Source: Photorhabdus asymbiotica (lineage in GTDB: Bacteria > Pseudomonadota > Gammaproteobacteria > Enterobacterales > Enterobacteriaceae). From it: 64,000 nucleotides of DNA. The notes under the pieces were generated by a model. It made no database searches and had not been told where the DNA came from. It worked only from the letters and a program-made list of their open reading frames with translations. The stretch's first letter is position 1. Every line of letters begins with the position of its first letter. Position numbers and translations under genes: made by a program. Below are positions 40,563 through 50,685 of this stretch, in pieces. The stretch is from the NCBI RefSeq assembly GCF_003634575.1, contig NZ_RBLJ01000001.1, forward strand, positions 992,001 through 1,056,000, read 5' to 3'.

Positions 40563-42881
40563 TTACTTCAAGATAAAATTAACAGAATCTATCTGCCCTC
40601 CCAAATCCAAAACACTAAGCTGATATTTTCCCGGTTGGGTCAATGTCTGCACCAACGCCTGATTATTTTCTGTGGTCATAATTTGTTCTCCATTTAGAAA
40701 CCACCATTGCTGACCACTTCCTCCTTGAGTCGTAATACGTAAATCAAGACTGTCAATACCGGGAAGCCGTTTCAACACATCGCCGTTATGAATACCTACA
40801 ATCAACAAGGGTGCTTGATCCGGCTTCAGCGGTGGGCATTGCAGATTAACCGGTGGCAGACGTTGTGCTCGACGCTCCTCCTCCGGTAACCATGATTCGA
40901 GAGTAATCGGCCATAAAGCAATATTTTTAGGCTCAGCATTAGGACAATCGGAAGCGACACGCAACTCTTTTTTATCCACCCAAACCTGTTCATTAATGCC
41001 CGAAATCCCTTCTTGCCCAACAGCAGGCAATGTAGGAGGAACCGTATGATCAAGTATCCAACTCAAACGACGTTGACGGCAATTACTATCTCCCGGCGGC
41101 AAACTCTGCCCTCCTGGCCAACAAATTATTGCCTGACTAACACTTGCCGGGCGTGGATCAGAAGGAATCCATTTAGCACCATTATGCATATTCGCCAACA
41201 ACAAGTTATTGATCTGAGTCATTATCGGAATCGCAGTAGCGTAACCGAATTGCCCTACAACCGGCGTTCCATCCGGCCTGCCAACCCAAACACCTATGGT
41301 ATAACGGGCATTTAAGCCAATAGCCCAAGCATCGCGGTAGCCATAGCTGGTACCGGTTTTCCAGGCCAGTGGCACTTGTGCCGGTAAAACATCGTCAGGT
41401 TGAGGGCGCCCTTCTCCAGCCATAATCCGTCTGACTATCCATGCGGCCCCCGGAGAAAAAAGTTGTCTGTCACGCAATTTCTGCTGCGGTGTGAATCTCA
41501 GAGGAGAAACCTTCCCCTGACGGGCAAACGCGGTGTAAGCCGCCACCAGTTGATCCATCCGAGCTGCCGTTCCACCAAGAATCAATGACAAATTAGGCTC
41601 ACTACCGGGCGGAAAACGTAATACGGTTCCCACATTACGCATATTGGCGGTAAACCGCTTAGCGCCATATGCTTCAAGCAGTTGTACTGCGGGTAAATTC
41701 AACGAGCGGACCAATGCCTCACTGGCACTGACCGGACCATTAAAACCACTGTCAAAATTTCCCGGACGGTAATAATCAAAGCGGCGAGGTACATCCTGTA
41801 AAAGTGATTCCCCATGAATCATCCCGTCATCCAACACCATGGCATACAAAAATGGTTTCAGGGTTGATCCTGGTGAACGCCAGGAACTTATCATATCAAC
41901 ATGACCAAAACGGCTGTCATCCCGGAAGTCCAGAGAACCGACATAAGCTTTCACTGCCATATCCGTGTGATCAACCACCAACACTCCGACAGAGGTTTTA
42001 TCCGATAATTGGTACTTCCAATTTACGGCCATATCCTCAAGTTGGCGTTGTAATCCCACATCAATAGTTGTTTTGATGATTTCCTGACGACGGCCTTTAG
42101 CCATTCGTCTGGCAAAAAGCGGCGCAAGTTGTGGAACCTGTCGCGGTGCTAACCACAATGTCTCTTGTCGAATATCAGCCACTTTCTCAGCCGGCCAAAC
42201 TTTATACTCAGCCAACCGTTGCAACACCTTACCTCGGGCAGCTTGTGCTCGTTCAGGATAACGATCTGGTCTTAAACGGCTGGGGGCCTGGGGCAAAACC
42301 GCCAATAAAACCGCTTCTCCCGAAGAGAGCTCAGATGGCGGCTTTCCCAGATAAGCCCAACTCGCAGCGCCAATTCCCTGCAATGTGCCACCGAACGGGG
42401 CACGATTCAGATACATTTCAAGAATATCATTTTTAGAGTAGTGCCATTCAAGCTGTAATGTACGTCCGATCTGTTTCAACTTCCCGCTCAAGGTACGTGA
42501 ATGCGGATCAATCAACCGGGCAACCTGCATTGACAACGTACTCCCCCCCGACAAAATTTTACCGGCTCGTATATCTTGCCAGGCAGCCCTGACAAGAGAA
42601 ATCGGGTTAATTCCTGGATGCTGATAGAACCAGCGATCTTCATAAGTCAATAGTGCTTGAATATATTCCGGCGACACCTGATCCAATGTTACCGGATAGC
42701 GCCAAACCCCTTCATCATCAGCAAAACGCCAAAGTGGAGTACCATCCTCACTCACGACAATTCGCGCCATTTTGGCCTCACGCAATGGCAGAGGCCAGAT
42801 TTTATCTGCCAGCCATAAACCTGCCAGAATCAGAAGCAACAACAGCACAATCAGCCAAATAAGGTGATATGTTTTTTTCAT
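40563..42881 (-). CDS. pbpC: penicillin-binding protein 1C
   Basis: A bifunctional class A PBP. An N-terminal membrane anchor (LIWLIVLLLLLILAGLWLA) is followed by a GT51 glycosyltransferase (EDRWFYQHPGINPISLVRA, GGSTLSMQVARL), a transpeptidase with SPGSTLKPFLY (SxxK) and KTGTSYGYRDAW (KTG), and a C-terminal BiPBP_C domain. The ATG at 42881 gives 772 residues, as in E. coli PbpC. It lies directly downstream of the alpha-2-macroglobulin gene yfhM, its constant partner, thought to defend the periplasm after wall breach. Confidence 0.97.
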   Translation of the reverse strand: MKKTYHLIWLIVLLLLLILAGLWLADKIWPLPLREAKMARIVVSEDGTPLWRFADDEGVWRYPVTLDQVSPEYIQALLTYEDRWFYQHPGINPISLVRAAWQDIRAGKILSGGSTLSMQVARLIDPHSRTLSGKLKQIGRTLQLEWHYSKNDILEMYLNRAPFGGTLQGIGAASWAYLGKPPSELSSGEAVLLAVLPQAPSRLRPDRYPERAQAARGKVLQRLAEYKVWPAEKVADIRQETLWLAPRQVPQLAPLFARRMAKGRRQEIIKTTIDVGLQRQLEDMAVNWKYQLSDKTSVGVLVVDHTDMAVKAYVGSLDFRDDSRFGHVDMISSWRSPGSTLKPFLYAMVLDDGMIHGESLLQDVPRRFDYYRPGNFDSGFNGPVSASEALVRSLNLPAVQLLEAYGAKRFTANMRNVGTVLRFPPGSEPNLSLILGGTAARMDQLVAAYTAFARQGKVSPLRFTPQQKLRDRQLFSPGAAWIVRRIMAGEGRPQPDDVLPAQVPLAWKTGTSYGYRDAWAIGLNARYTIGVWVGRPDGTPVVGQFGYATAIPIMTQINNLLLANMHNGAKWIPSDPRPASVSQAIICWPGGQSLPPGDSNCRQRRLSWILDHTVPPTLPAVGQEGISGINEQVWVDKKELRVASDCPNAEPKNIALWPITLESWLPEEERRAQRLPPVNLQCPPLKPDQAPLLIVGIHNGDVLKRLPGIDSLDLRITTQGGSGQQWWFLNGEQIMTTENNQALVQTLTQPGKYQLSVLDLGGQIDSVNFILK

Positions 42882-42903
42882 CGATGAGATACCTGACAAG
42901 AAA

Positions 42904-42933
42904 TCAGCCCTTACGCCTAAGCGTAAGGGCTGA
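42904..42933 (-). terminator. hairpin between yfhM and pbpC
   Basis: Perfect 13-bp stem TCAGCCCTTACGC / GCGTAAGGGCTGA with a 4-base loop right after the yfhM stop codon. The following minus-strand sequence (TTTCTTGTC) is only moderately T-rich, so it may attenuate rather than block transcription into pbpC. Confidence 0.6.
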
Positions 42934-42935
42934 GT

Positions 42936-45900
42936 TTAGCGGACAACTTCCAGTGTTTCAGGCGTAGATCCCACTGCTCTCCAGTAAGGGACATACATAG
43001 ATTCGACCTGAGGTGCCGGAATCGTGTAGACACCCGGTGTCACTGCACGAGCCAGATATAGCAACGTCACTGGCTGATATGGTTCAACTGCGACTGCTGC
43101 CACATACCGATCATCACGATATTCAGTATGACGGATAGTCGCCTGTTGCATATCACCAATCAATTCCTGGAGATTAGCCGCACTATCGCTCAAACTAGCA
43201 CTGCTATTAGCCAGATTCTGGTTTTCCACTTCTAAACCGGCAGGCAGCAAATCAACAACCAAAGCATCCGGTACTGATTTATCTGAGTTGACCACCAGCT
43301 TCACCACCACCATTTCACCACTTCTCAGACGATCAATAGAAACCGAATTACCGTTTAGATCCAGATAACTACGCTGGATATTCAACACATTAGAGTAGGG
43401 TTTCGGTGAATGCTGTGGATAACCGACGACATTCAAACGAGAATAGAGCGTGCTGTTACCACGGTTGCTGATATTAACACCTTGCAAGATCTGCTCTGCA
43501 TTCATCATCTGATTCCATGATCTGCTGCTGCTCAACGGTGGCACTTGCTGATTAACCACCGCTTCCCATGGTTGCTCCGAAGTATTTATAAAGAAACGCC
43601 CTGCCAGATAGAGCGAATTACTCTCCTGAGTTGAAAAATAGTTACGGGATGTCAACTCATCAGACAGTTCCAGCAATTTCTCATCACGATCTTTTGGCAA
43701 CATATTATTTTCAGTCAACAGAGCGACAATCAAAGCATTGTCACGGATAGCACTACCGTAATCCCCCAACCCGAAATCATCATTACGGTTTTTATTGATT
43801 CCCAAGCGAACCGCCTCATCCGCTCTGGTGTTATCACCCATCAGTTTCAGTGCAACTCCCAATTGTACTAATGACAAGCCATTTCCTGCCTGATTACGAC
43901 GTTCATAAACTTGTCTTAGGGCACCTAATGGGGCTTTCTGCTGACTGGCAAGCACCAAACCAGCATAAGCCTGAGCTGAGAACCGCATGGCTTCTTGATT
44001 CTGGCTGTAGCGATAGTTAATGACATTCTTATCCTGTAAATAACGCAACAGACGGTTATTGGCAGAATTGAGTACATCAATCGGTACGCTATAGCCTCTC
44101 TGACTTGCACGGAACAGAAAATCTGTAGCATAAGCCGTCAACCAATATTCTTCATCACCGGCCTTATCCCACAAGGCAAATCCACCGTCGTGGCGCTGCA
44201 TACTTAACAAATGGATAATACCCTCATCAATACTCGCCCGACGTTGGTTGTCACTTTCCGTTTTGATACCCAGTTTTTTCAACTCTGCTTCATTTGAATA
44301 AAGCGATGGATAAAGTCCGCTGATAGTCTGCTCCAAGCAACCGTACGGGTAGGCGTACAGTTCACGAATATAACGTGAAATCTGTAACGGCGGACGGCTG
44401 GTCAGTAACAACTGTCCTTCGAGCGTTTCTGGTGCTAAACCCGATATTGCATCTAACGGCAACTGCCAATTTTCCCCCTGATGGATAACATCAGCAAACA
44501 GCATAGTTTCTGCTGGCTGCGCCGGACGCACACCAATCTTCCAACTATTTTTATACTGTTTCAGATCTTCACCCGGCAGATTAAGACCATCAGCTGTCAG
44601 GAAAATTTCCCCCTGACCAAAACCCCGATCCGCTGTAACAGGAATCTCAACTGTCACACGTTTACCTTTCTCCAGGGTTATTTCCTTATTGGCAGCGCCT
44701 TCTAATTTAATCAGACCATCAGTAGTAAAATTTAAAGTCAGATTTTGCGTCTGTTCAGTCAAGTTAGTCAGATCCAACGCTAGCAATGAATGATCACCAC
44801 CGGCCATAAAGCGCGGTAATGCCATCTGTGCAATCACCGGTGCAGCAATGGTAATTTTGCTTTCAGCGTTGCCGAACTCATCCTCACTCCACGCCTGAGC
44901 CATCAACCTCAATTCACCATTGAAATCAGGAATTGGCAAAACGATCTCACCTTCTCCTTTTTCATTCAACGTTACAGGCTGTGCCTGTTCAGCGATAATA
45001 TTGACTTCAGTCAGTGGTTTTCTGCCACCACGATCAAGCGCATCCTCATCACCATCACCATCACCACCAAAGCGCAAATTTGCCAGGCGACCTTCACCTT
45101 CAATCAACTGACCATACACATCATATTGGTCAACGCTGTAACGTTTACGACCAAAAAAGGCATCATAAGGATCGGGGGTTTTAAAATTAGTAATATTCAG
45201 TACGCCAGTATCAACCGCTGAAAGCAACACATTAACCTGTTTAGGCAATGACTGCCCTGGCTGTGGTATCGCTTTTACCTTAACTGTCAAGTTCTGATTC
45301 GGGCGCATTTTTTCTGGCGCAGATAACGTTAGATTTAATTTACGGTTCTCATCTGCCAACGGCAGATGTAATACGCCAATAGCACGCTTTGGTGTCGCCT
45401 GACGGGATTTATCACCCGGACGTACAACTACTGCTGTCAGATAGAGGTCATGACGACGCCACTCTTTATTGATCGGCACTTCCACATCCAGACCTTGTTC
45501 CGGCACATTAATTTCCTGCCACCAGAGCGGACCTTCGCTGGATTCCACCAACAGATAACCTTTACCTGCCTGTGGTGCAACCATATGCAATTTTACTTTC
45601 TCGCCCACCTGATAAGCCGGTTTATCCAGTGATAGTTTTACCTGATCAGGGCGAACGGCACCTGTACCACCGGTATTATCTTGCCATGAATAACCTGCCC
45701 AGAAATTAAGGCTGGTAACCAGTTGATTTTGTGGATTGACAACCTCAATACGGTACGAACCCCAATCAACTGGGAAACTGACCTTTGCCGTACCATCCTG
45801 AGCAATCTGGATATGCTCATCTGCCATCACCAAATCTTTCTGATCATAACCTGATTGCCAACCCTCTCCATCCGACCAACGCCAATAATAATCACGACGT

Positions 45901-47972
45901 TCATAAACCAGACGAGCCGTTAGATCTTTCGCCGCATATTTTTCACCATTAGCATCTGCATAAACTAGCTCAAATTCAGCTAATGAATTTTCATCCACGT
46001 TATAACGGCTTTGGTCGCGGCCAGTGCGATAGTTATAGACTTGTTTCTGACCAAACAATGGACGGATACCAACCAATTTTTCTGCCGGCCACACAGCTTG
46101 ATCAACCCGACGTGTAACCGGGCGACCACCAGATTCGAGTAGGCTTGCCTGTACAATCACTTTTACTGGTGAAGTAACTGAACGCCAGTTTTCCGCATCA
46201 ACATTCAGTGCAGTTTCACCATCACTATCCAACGTCAGATCAAACTCATCTAATGTGCGACTAAGATTTTCTTCATTGATAGCACCAAATTCATAGCCAG
46301 GTAGCTTTGCTACCGCATCACGGTCCGGACGCAGAAATAATTGTCCTTGCAAGCGATTATTCGCAGCAGGTGCACCGTACAAGTAACGGCCTTTGATGGC
46401 AAAATCCACATTGTGGTTGTTCATCACCGGCTGAGACTCACTGCTAATTTCCAGTGCCATACGCTCTGGCATAAAATCTTCTACATTAAACTTGTAGTAG
46501 CGAAGCTTGTTATCACCCAAATCAAAACGTAACGACCAAAGGCCGGTAGCTGCTGATTGAGGAATAGTGTAGTGATACTGATACAACCCATTTTCAGGTT
46601 GCCAGACAAAACTACGGGCTACCTGACCATCTGTTTTCAGCACATCGACTTTGACTGGCTGGCTTTTAATTGCATGGCCATCACCATCACGCAACAAACC
46701 ATTGACAATCAAAGTTTCACCGGGACGATAAAGATCACGAGGCCCAAAGACAAAAAACTGTTTGCTGTACCCTTGTGGACCTGCGATATCAAATTCAGAC
46801 AGATCCAACGCGGGTGACACCAAATCGATCATACTGGTTTGCCCATCACGAGTGGCAAGCAGCAATTTAGCTTTCGCACTCTTCTCCAAATTTGCGTGTC
46901 CATTACCATCTGTCATTGTCTTTGACAATAACTGTCCTTTATCATCCAACAGGCGTATTTCTACGCCTTTCAAACTTCTGCCTTGCTCCAGAGATTGGGT
47001 AAATACATCCATCTGATCCAGATAGCTATGCACAGAAACCCCAACGTCGCTTAACGTAAACATGGTTGCCGGATTGGTATCGGTGTATTTACCCGCCTGT
47101 TGCATAACCGCCATATAAACACCATCTTGCTGCAACGCTTTGATGTTATTTAATGGCAATAGCAATTTTTCGCGGGTATTCAGAGTTGGATTGAGATCGA
47201 AGCGACCGGTATAAACCAATTCCGCATCTTTAAGAATATCGTCAGATTCCCAAACACTTAGGCTATTGCGATATTGCCACTGGGCAATAAAAGAAGGTAA
47301 TGCCGTATCTTTGATCCTGAAAAAATTAACATCAACGTGATTAACATTAAGTGCCAGCACCGGCAAACCTTCTGCGACTTTACTGGGTAGCAGAGATCCC
47401 TTGCTGGCAAAACCGACAGAGGGAGAAATAGTTGTGGTTGTTAGGGTTTTCTCATAAGCCGCTTCAAGCTGACGCTCATTGATACCTTTAACCCCTTTAT
47501 CTACGACCAATTGCAACTTACGGGACGGAGGCAGATGACGCAGACGAAGTTCCATCATGTTATCTGACAGTTCCCAAGCACCATCAAGTTTGCCTTCTTT
47601 TACATCCACCAAATGGACATTCTGGGCAAAATTTTGATTTGGATCTAACGGAACAGAAAATGTCACCACCATTGCGCTGGCGCCATCAAGCTGAAGCTCA
47701 GAAGCATCTAAAATTGTCACCTCTTTACCCGCATAGCGTTTTGCCAATTCAGCCAATGATGCCGCATCTTTCTGTTTTACTAATTTGGGTGGAATATTTG
47801 ATTGAGGAGATGCTTTCTCGCTTTGAATTTCTGAGGACTGTGATTGCGCGGCTTTATTATTACCAGAACTGTCAGACTGGTCACAACCAGAAAGCATCAG
47901 CAAAGAAGCCAAAATCACCGCAAAATAACGCCTTTTTCTTTCTGGCTGCTGCCAGAATTGACCTTGATTCAT
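42936..47972 (-). CDS. yfhM: bacterial alpha-2-macroglobulin YfhM
   Basis: A large periplasmic lipoprotein (1678 residues) thought to trap invading proteases. An unusually long n-region (QQPERKRR) precedes the lipobox LLMLSGC. The thioester motif CLEQ is intact in YPYGCLEQT (Cys ~1212), so covalent protease trapping should be possible. MG domains fill the N-terminal two thirds, and the terpenoid-like thioester domain follows the CLEQ (LSMQRHDGGFALWDKAGDEE). Paired with pbpC downstream. Confidence 0.97.
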   Translation of the reverse strand: MNQGQFWQQPERKRRYFAVILASLLMLSGCDQSDSSGNNKAAQSQSSEIQSEKASPQSNIPPKLVKQKDAASLAELAKRYAGKEVTILDASELQLDGASAMVVTFSVPLDPNQNFAQNVHLVDVKEGKLDGAWELSDNMMELRLRHLPPSRKLQLVVDKGVKGINERQLEAAYEKTLTTTTISPSVGFASKGSLLPSKVAEGLPVLALNVNHVDVNFFRIKDTALPSFIAQWQYRNSLSVWESDDILKDAELVYTGRFDLNPTLNTREKLLLPLNNIKALQQDGVYMAVMQQAGKYTDTNPATMFTLSDVGVSVHSYLDQMDVFTQSLEQGRSLKGVEIRLLDDKGQLLSKTMTDGNGHANLEKSAKAKLLLATRDGQTSMIDLVSPALDLSEFDIAGPQGYSKQFFVFGPRDLYRPGETLIVNGLLRDGDGHAIKSQPVKVDVLKTDGQVARSFVWQPENGLYQYHYTIPQSAATGLWSLRFDLGDNKLRYYKFNVEDFMPERMALEISSESQPVMNNHNVDFAIKGRYLYGAPAANNRLQGQLFLRPDRDAVAKLPGYEFGAINEENLSRTLDEFDLTLDSDGETALNVDAENWRSVTSPVKVIVQASLLESGGRPVTRRVDQAVWPAEKLVGIRPLFGQKQVYNYRTGRDQSRYNVDENSLAEFELVYADANGEKYAAKDLTARLVYERRDYYWRWSDGEGWQSGYDQKDLVMADEHIQIAQDGTAKVSFPVDWGSYRIEVVNPQNQLVTSLNFWAGYSWQDNTGGTGAVRPDQVKLSLDKPAYQVGEKVKLHMVAPQAGKGYLLVESSEGPLWWQEINVPEQGLDVEVPINKEWRRHDLYLTAVVVRPGDKSRQATPKRAIGVLHLPLADENRKLNLTLSAPEKMRPNQNLTVKVKAIPQPGQSLPKQVNVLLSAVDTGVLNITNFKTPDPYDAFFGRKRYSVDQYDVYGQLIEGEGRLANLRFGGDGDGDEDALDRGGRKPLTEVNIIAEQAQPVTLNEKGEGEIVLPIPDFNGELRLMAQAWSEDEFGNAESKITIAAPVIAQMALPRFMAGGDHSLLALDLTNLTEQTQNLTLNFTTDGLIKLEGAANKEITLEKGKRVTVEIPVTADRGFGQGEIFLTADGLNLPGEDLKQYKNSWKIGVRPAQPAETMLFADVIHQGENWQLPLDAISGLAPETLEGQLLLTSRPPLQISRYIRELYAYPYGCLEQTISGLYPSLYSNEAELKKLGIKTESDNQRRASIDEGIIHLLSMQRHDGGFALWDKAGDEEYWLTAYATDFLFRASQRGYSVPIDVLNSANNRLLRYLQDKNVINYRYSQNQEAMRFSAQAYAGLVLASQQKAPLGALRQVYERRNQAGNGLSLVQLGVALKLMGDNTRADEAVRLGINKNRNDDFGLGDYGSAIRDNALIVALLTENNMLPKDRDEKLLELSDELTSRNYFSTQESNSLYLAGRFFINTSEQPWEAVVNQQVPPLSSSRSWNQMMNAEQILQGVNISNRGNSTLYSRLNVVGYPQHSPKPYSNVLNIQRSYLDLNGNSVSIDRLRSGEMVVVKLVVNSDKSVPDALVVDLLPAGLEVENQNLANSSASLSDSAANLQELIGDMQQATIRHTEYRDDRYVAAVAVEPYQPVTLLYLARAVTPGVYTIPAPQVESMYVPYWRAVGSTPETLEVVR

Positions 47973-48036
47973 GACCGTAACCCCTGTCTTATCCCAACCA
48001 ATCGGTGATAGGATTTAATGAATAACTTTATCTTTA

Positions 48037-48151
48037 TATAGCCTTCATCTTTCAAATTGCTGCTTTCACTTACCCCGGTCACAGAGTTATCTATGCTCCC
48101 GGGGATTCGCTCTCTTGCCGTCGCGATGCATCTTGAAATCTATTGGGTATA
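48037..48151 (-). repeat. ERIC element 6 (12-bp internal deletion)
   Basis: A reverse-oriented ERIC of the CCCGG/CCGGG subfamily, 115 bp, lacking the TTGTTGGCTGC block. Its last bases (TATA) are shared with the next ERIC. Confidence 0.9.
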
Positions 48152-48276
48152 TACCCTTCATCCTTCAAGTTGCTGCTTTGTTGGCTGCTTTCTCTCACCC
48201 CAGTCACAGAGTTATCTATGCTCCTGGGGATTCGTTCACTTGCCGCCGCGCTGCAACTCGAAATCTATTGGGTATA
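48150..48276 (-). repeat. ERIC element 7
   Basis: A full 127-bp reverse ERIC of the CCCCAG/CTGGGG subfamily, head-to-tail with element 6 and sharing its terminal TATA. Confidence 0.95.
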
Positions 48277-49022
48277 AATCAACACATTAATTTAACGCAA
48301 ACAGATTAAGTAATATATGCACTACTTGAATATAGACAATATACAAATATTAAGTTTATATAATAACCTTTTTTTTACAAATTAAATATCGCATAATGCG
48401 ATAAATAAGTTTGAATTTATAGCTATAATCTATGATTAAGAACTCTATATATTTTATAAATGAATAGGCTTTCATTCCCATGAACTGGCGTAAATAACCT
48501 TTATTAAATTATATTTTCCTATAACTTACGAAAAACAAGAAAATATTAAACAAAATATTAACAGGAGTTAGATAATAAATGAATGATAATTACCACGCAG
48601 TTATTGAAAGCAAATAAGCAAATAAGCAAATAAGCAAATAAGCAAATAAAGATAGTAGATATAATCAATAATAACCTAAATTAACAAAATTATAAAGTTA
48701 ATATCCAACACAGAAAATATTAATATTCAGTATAATATATAGGTGCATCATGCCACTTTATGACTAAAAGTGGCAATGATCACTTATACAAAGCCTTTGT
48801 TTTTTTAGTCGTTTTTTAGAAAATGCCGACAAAGCCCTCTATGAGAGAAAATACAATAGTAAATATCAATAAAATCAGTAATAGAAATATTCACTAATCG
48901 TTATTTATAGACCAAATGATTTAGGAAGACAAAAACGCCAATTCTTAACATTGGGGAAAATTGAGTAGTAACCCAATGAAAATCCGTATGAAAATTTGCG
49001 TTCTGCATAAATCGCATCGCCA
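48277..49022. other. AT-rich intergenic region with short motifs
   Basis: About 750 bp without a convincing gene. It holds a 12-codon open frame (48579-48617, MNDNYHAVIESK) with AGGAG 11 bases upstream, five tandem copies of an 8-mer (48609-48648), a hairpin GCCACTTT/AAAGTGGC (48752-48774) and a small ACAAAG-CTTTGT-T-run near 48790. It is probably decayed sequence at the left edge of the accessory region. Confidence 0.5.
48609..48648 (+). repeat. five tandem copies of AGCAAATA
   Basis: Five perfect 8-bp repeats begin at codon 11 of a tiny open frame and supply its stop codon. Confidence 0.9.
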
Positions 49023-49823
49023 TTATCCGACCAATACCACTTGTCCTGTTTTCAATCCTTTAGCATTTGGCAACCAAAGCCTTCCCCAACTACCCGTACA
49101 ATGACATCCATAGACTTCTTTGATATTTTCTTTTATGAAAAACTCTCTAATCTTCAATAACTCTGTCGGTAATGCTCTCCTCAAATGGAACCCGCCTATT
49201 ACTGCGAATACTTTATCCACACCTGTAATCATTTTAGCGTGGTTAATTATTTCACAAATACCAGAATGACCACAACCAACAATAATAACCAGCCCGTGAT
49301 CACTTTTCCAAATTAAAGCACTATCATCAAATATATAGTCATTAGCCCAGGAACTTTTTTTTACTAAACCATAGGATTTTCGATGATTATTTGCGATTTC
49401 TCCTGAAAAAACAAATCGCTCACTTATCTTCATATGAGATTTTGTCAAACGAAAAAAAACTTTCTTCTTGATTCTTTTATTAATTTTACCCGACATTTTC
49501 TTAAATTTTAAAACACTGCTTTTGAACTTAACTCCATAATATCTCTCATTTAATGCATCAGGATGACATATTAATTTAGCATTATGAGGGAAATAGTTAA
49601 CACCACCGATATGGTCAGAATGACCATGAGAGATAACAATCTTAGATATATCATCAATAGATATTCCCATCCTGTTCGCATTCTCGATATAGCTGTCATC
49701 CGGACCGGTGTCAAAAATTATCTTCTCCTCTCCATCCTCAAGTAAAAGGCTTAACCCAGGCTTAGCTATCAAATATGAATCAGATGTTTTATTTTCCAAG
49801 AGTACAGTTATTTTTAATGACAT
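49023..49823 (-). CDS. MBL-fold metallo-hydrolase
   Basis: 266 residues with the metallo-beta-lactamase-fold metal motif HGHSDHIGG (~residues 66-74), IIFDTGPDDSYIENANRMGI before it, a further metal ligand in VVGCGHSGICEII and a C-terminal YGCHCTGSWGR histidine. The arrangement resembles MBL hydrolases annotated as dihydropterin-phosphate synthase-like; the true substrate is unknown. A Lys/Arg-rich segment (KKMSGKINKRIKKK) interrupts the middle. Codon use is AT-rich compared with the flanking housekeeping genes. It lies alone, 860 bp from the RhtB exporter gene, in the accessory region. Confidence 0.85.
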   Translation of the reverse strand: MSLKITVLLENKTSDSYLIAKPGLSLLLEDGEEKIIFDTGPDDSYIENANRMGISIDDISKIVISHGHSDHIGGVNYFPHNAKLICHPDALNERYYGVKFKSSVLKFKKMSGKINKRIKKKVFFRLTKSHMKISERFVFSGEIANNHRKSYGLVKKSSWANDYIFDDSALIWKSDHGLVIIVGCGHSGICEIINHAKMITGVDKVFAVIGGFHLRRALPTELLKIREFFIKENIKEVYGCHCTGSWGRLWLPNAKGLKTGQVVLVG

Positions 49824-50541
49824 GGTATATCCATTAATTTTGTTGAAGTAATGATTCTATAAAACGATACGGGTAACAATAGCATTGATGTACATCAATA
49901 AAACAATGAAAAGCATTTATATAGTCATATTATTATAAGCAGATCACAAATTATCACTTATTTTCTACACGTTAATTTTTCAACATAAAATGACTATCTC
50001 TCCATTATATTTATCGCCTTGTAATATTAACACACAATTATTATCCCTTACTGTACGACATATATTTACAGATAAAAATAACCATAACATTAAAAAAATA
50101 AAACTCAGAGAATAATCATGGGGATAATTTAACAGAATAAAACCAAACACAATATCCCAATATCTGGTGTTATTGTACAATCATTAGTTTTAAATCAAAT
50201 CATTAATTAATACAACCATGCTCATTTCATCGGTATTATAGGAATATTTGCCAACATGCAATAATAAGTACTTATTATGAAAAATGGATTTCAAATAGAA
50301 TAATTTTAATTCTTATCAAATTAAACAATCCTCCAGAATTATCATTATAATTTACGCACCACAAAACAACTTGTCTACTGACGGTAGCGGGCAAAACACA
50401 TATTGTCCGCTACCGTCCGGCACTATAACAAATCCCCCGAAATCAAATCAAAAATTTCACCTCTAAATTGATTTTTTTCACCCTATCCCCTTTATTCATC
50501 AGTATCACAGCTGTGATTTAAATTCAGATCTAGCTTACCTA
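49824..50541. other. AT-rich intergenic DNA
   Basis: About 720 bp upstream of the MBL gene. I see only short frames with poor starts and no RNA gene or mobile-element end. The MBL promoter should lie near its left edge. Confidence 0.5.
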
Positions 50542-50668
50542 TATACCCAATAAATTTCGAGTTGCAGCGCGGCGGCAAGTGAACGAATCCCCAGGAGCAT
50601 AGATAACTATGTGACTGGGGTGAGTGAAAGCAGCCAACAAAGCAACAACTTGAAGGATGAAGGGTATA
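50542..50668 (+). repeat. ERIC element 8
   Basis: A full 127-bp ERIC of the CCCCAG/CTGGGG subfamily, ending 17 bp beyond the stop codon of the exporter gene, so it lies in the 3' UTR of the accessory operon. Confidence 0.95.
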
Positions 50669-50685
50669 TCATTAATTATCAAAAC

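Noticed and set aside
48057-48309. Two overlapping plus-strand frames of 60-80 codons
   Set aside because: Both are translations of ERIC elements 6 and 7.
48579-48648. Phase-variable gene switched by the 8-bp repeat
   Set aside because: The stop codon lies within the first repeat in the relevant frame, so changing the copy number would not open a longer frame.
49980-50184. 66-codon hydrophobic frame on the minus strand
   Set aside because: It needs a TTG start without a ribosome binding site; its hydrophobicity follows from the T-rich strand. A real small membrane protein cannot be excluded.
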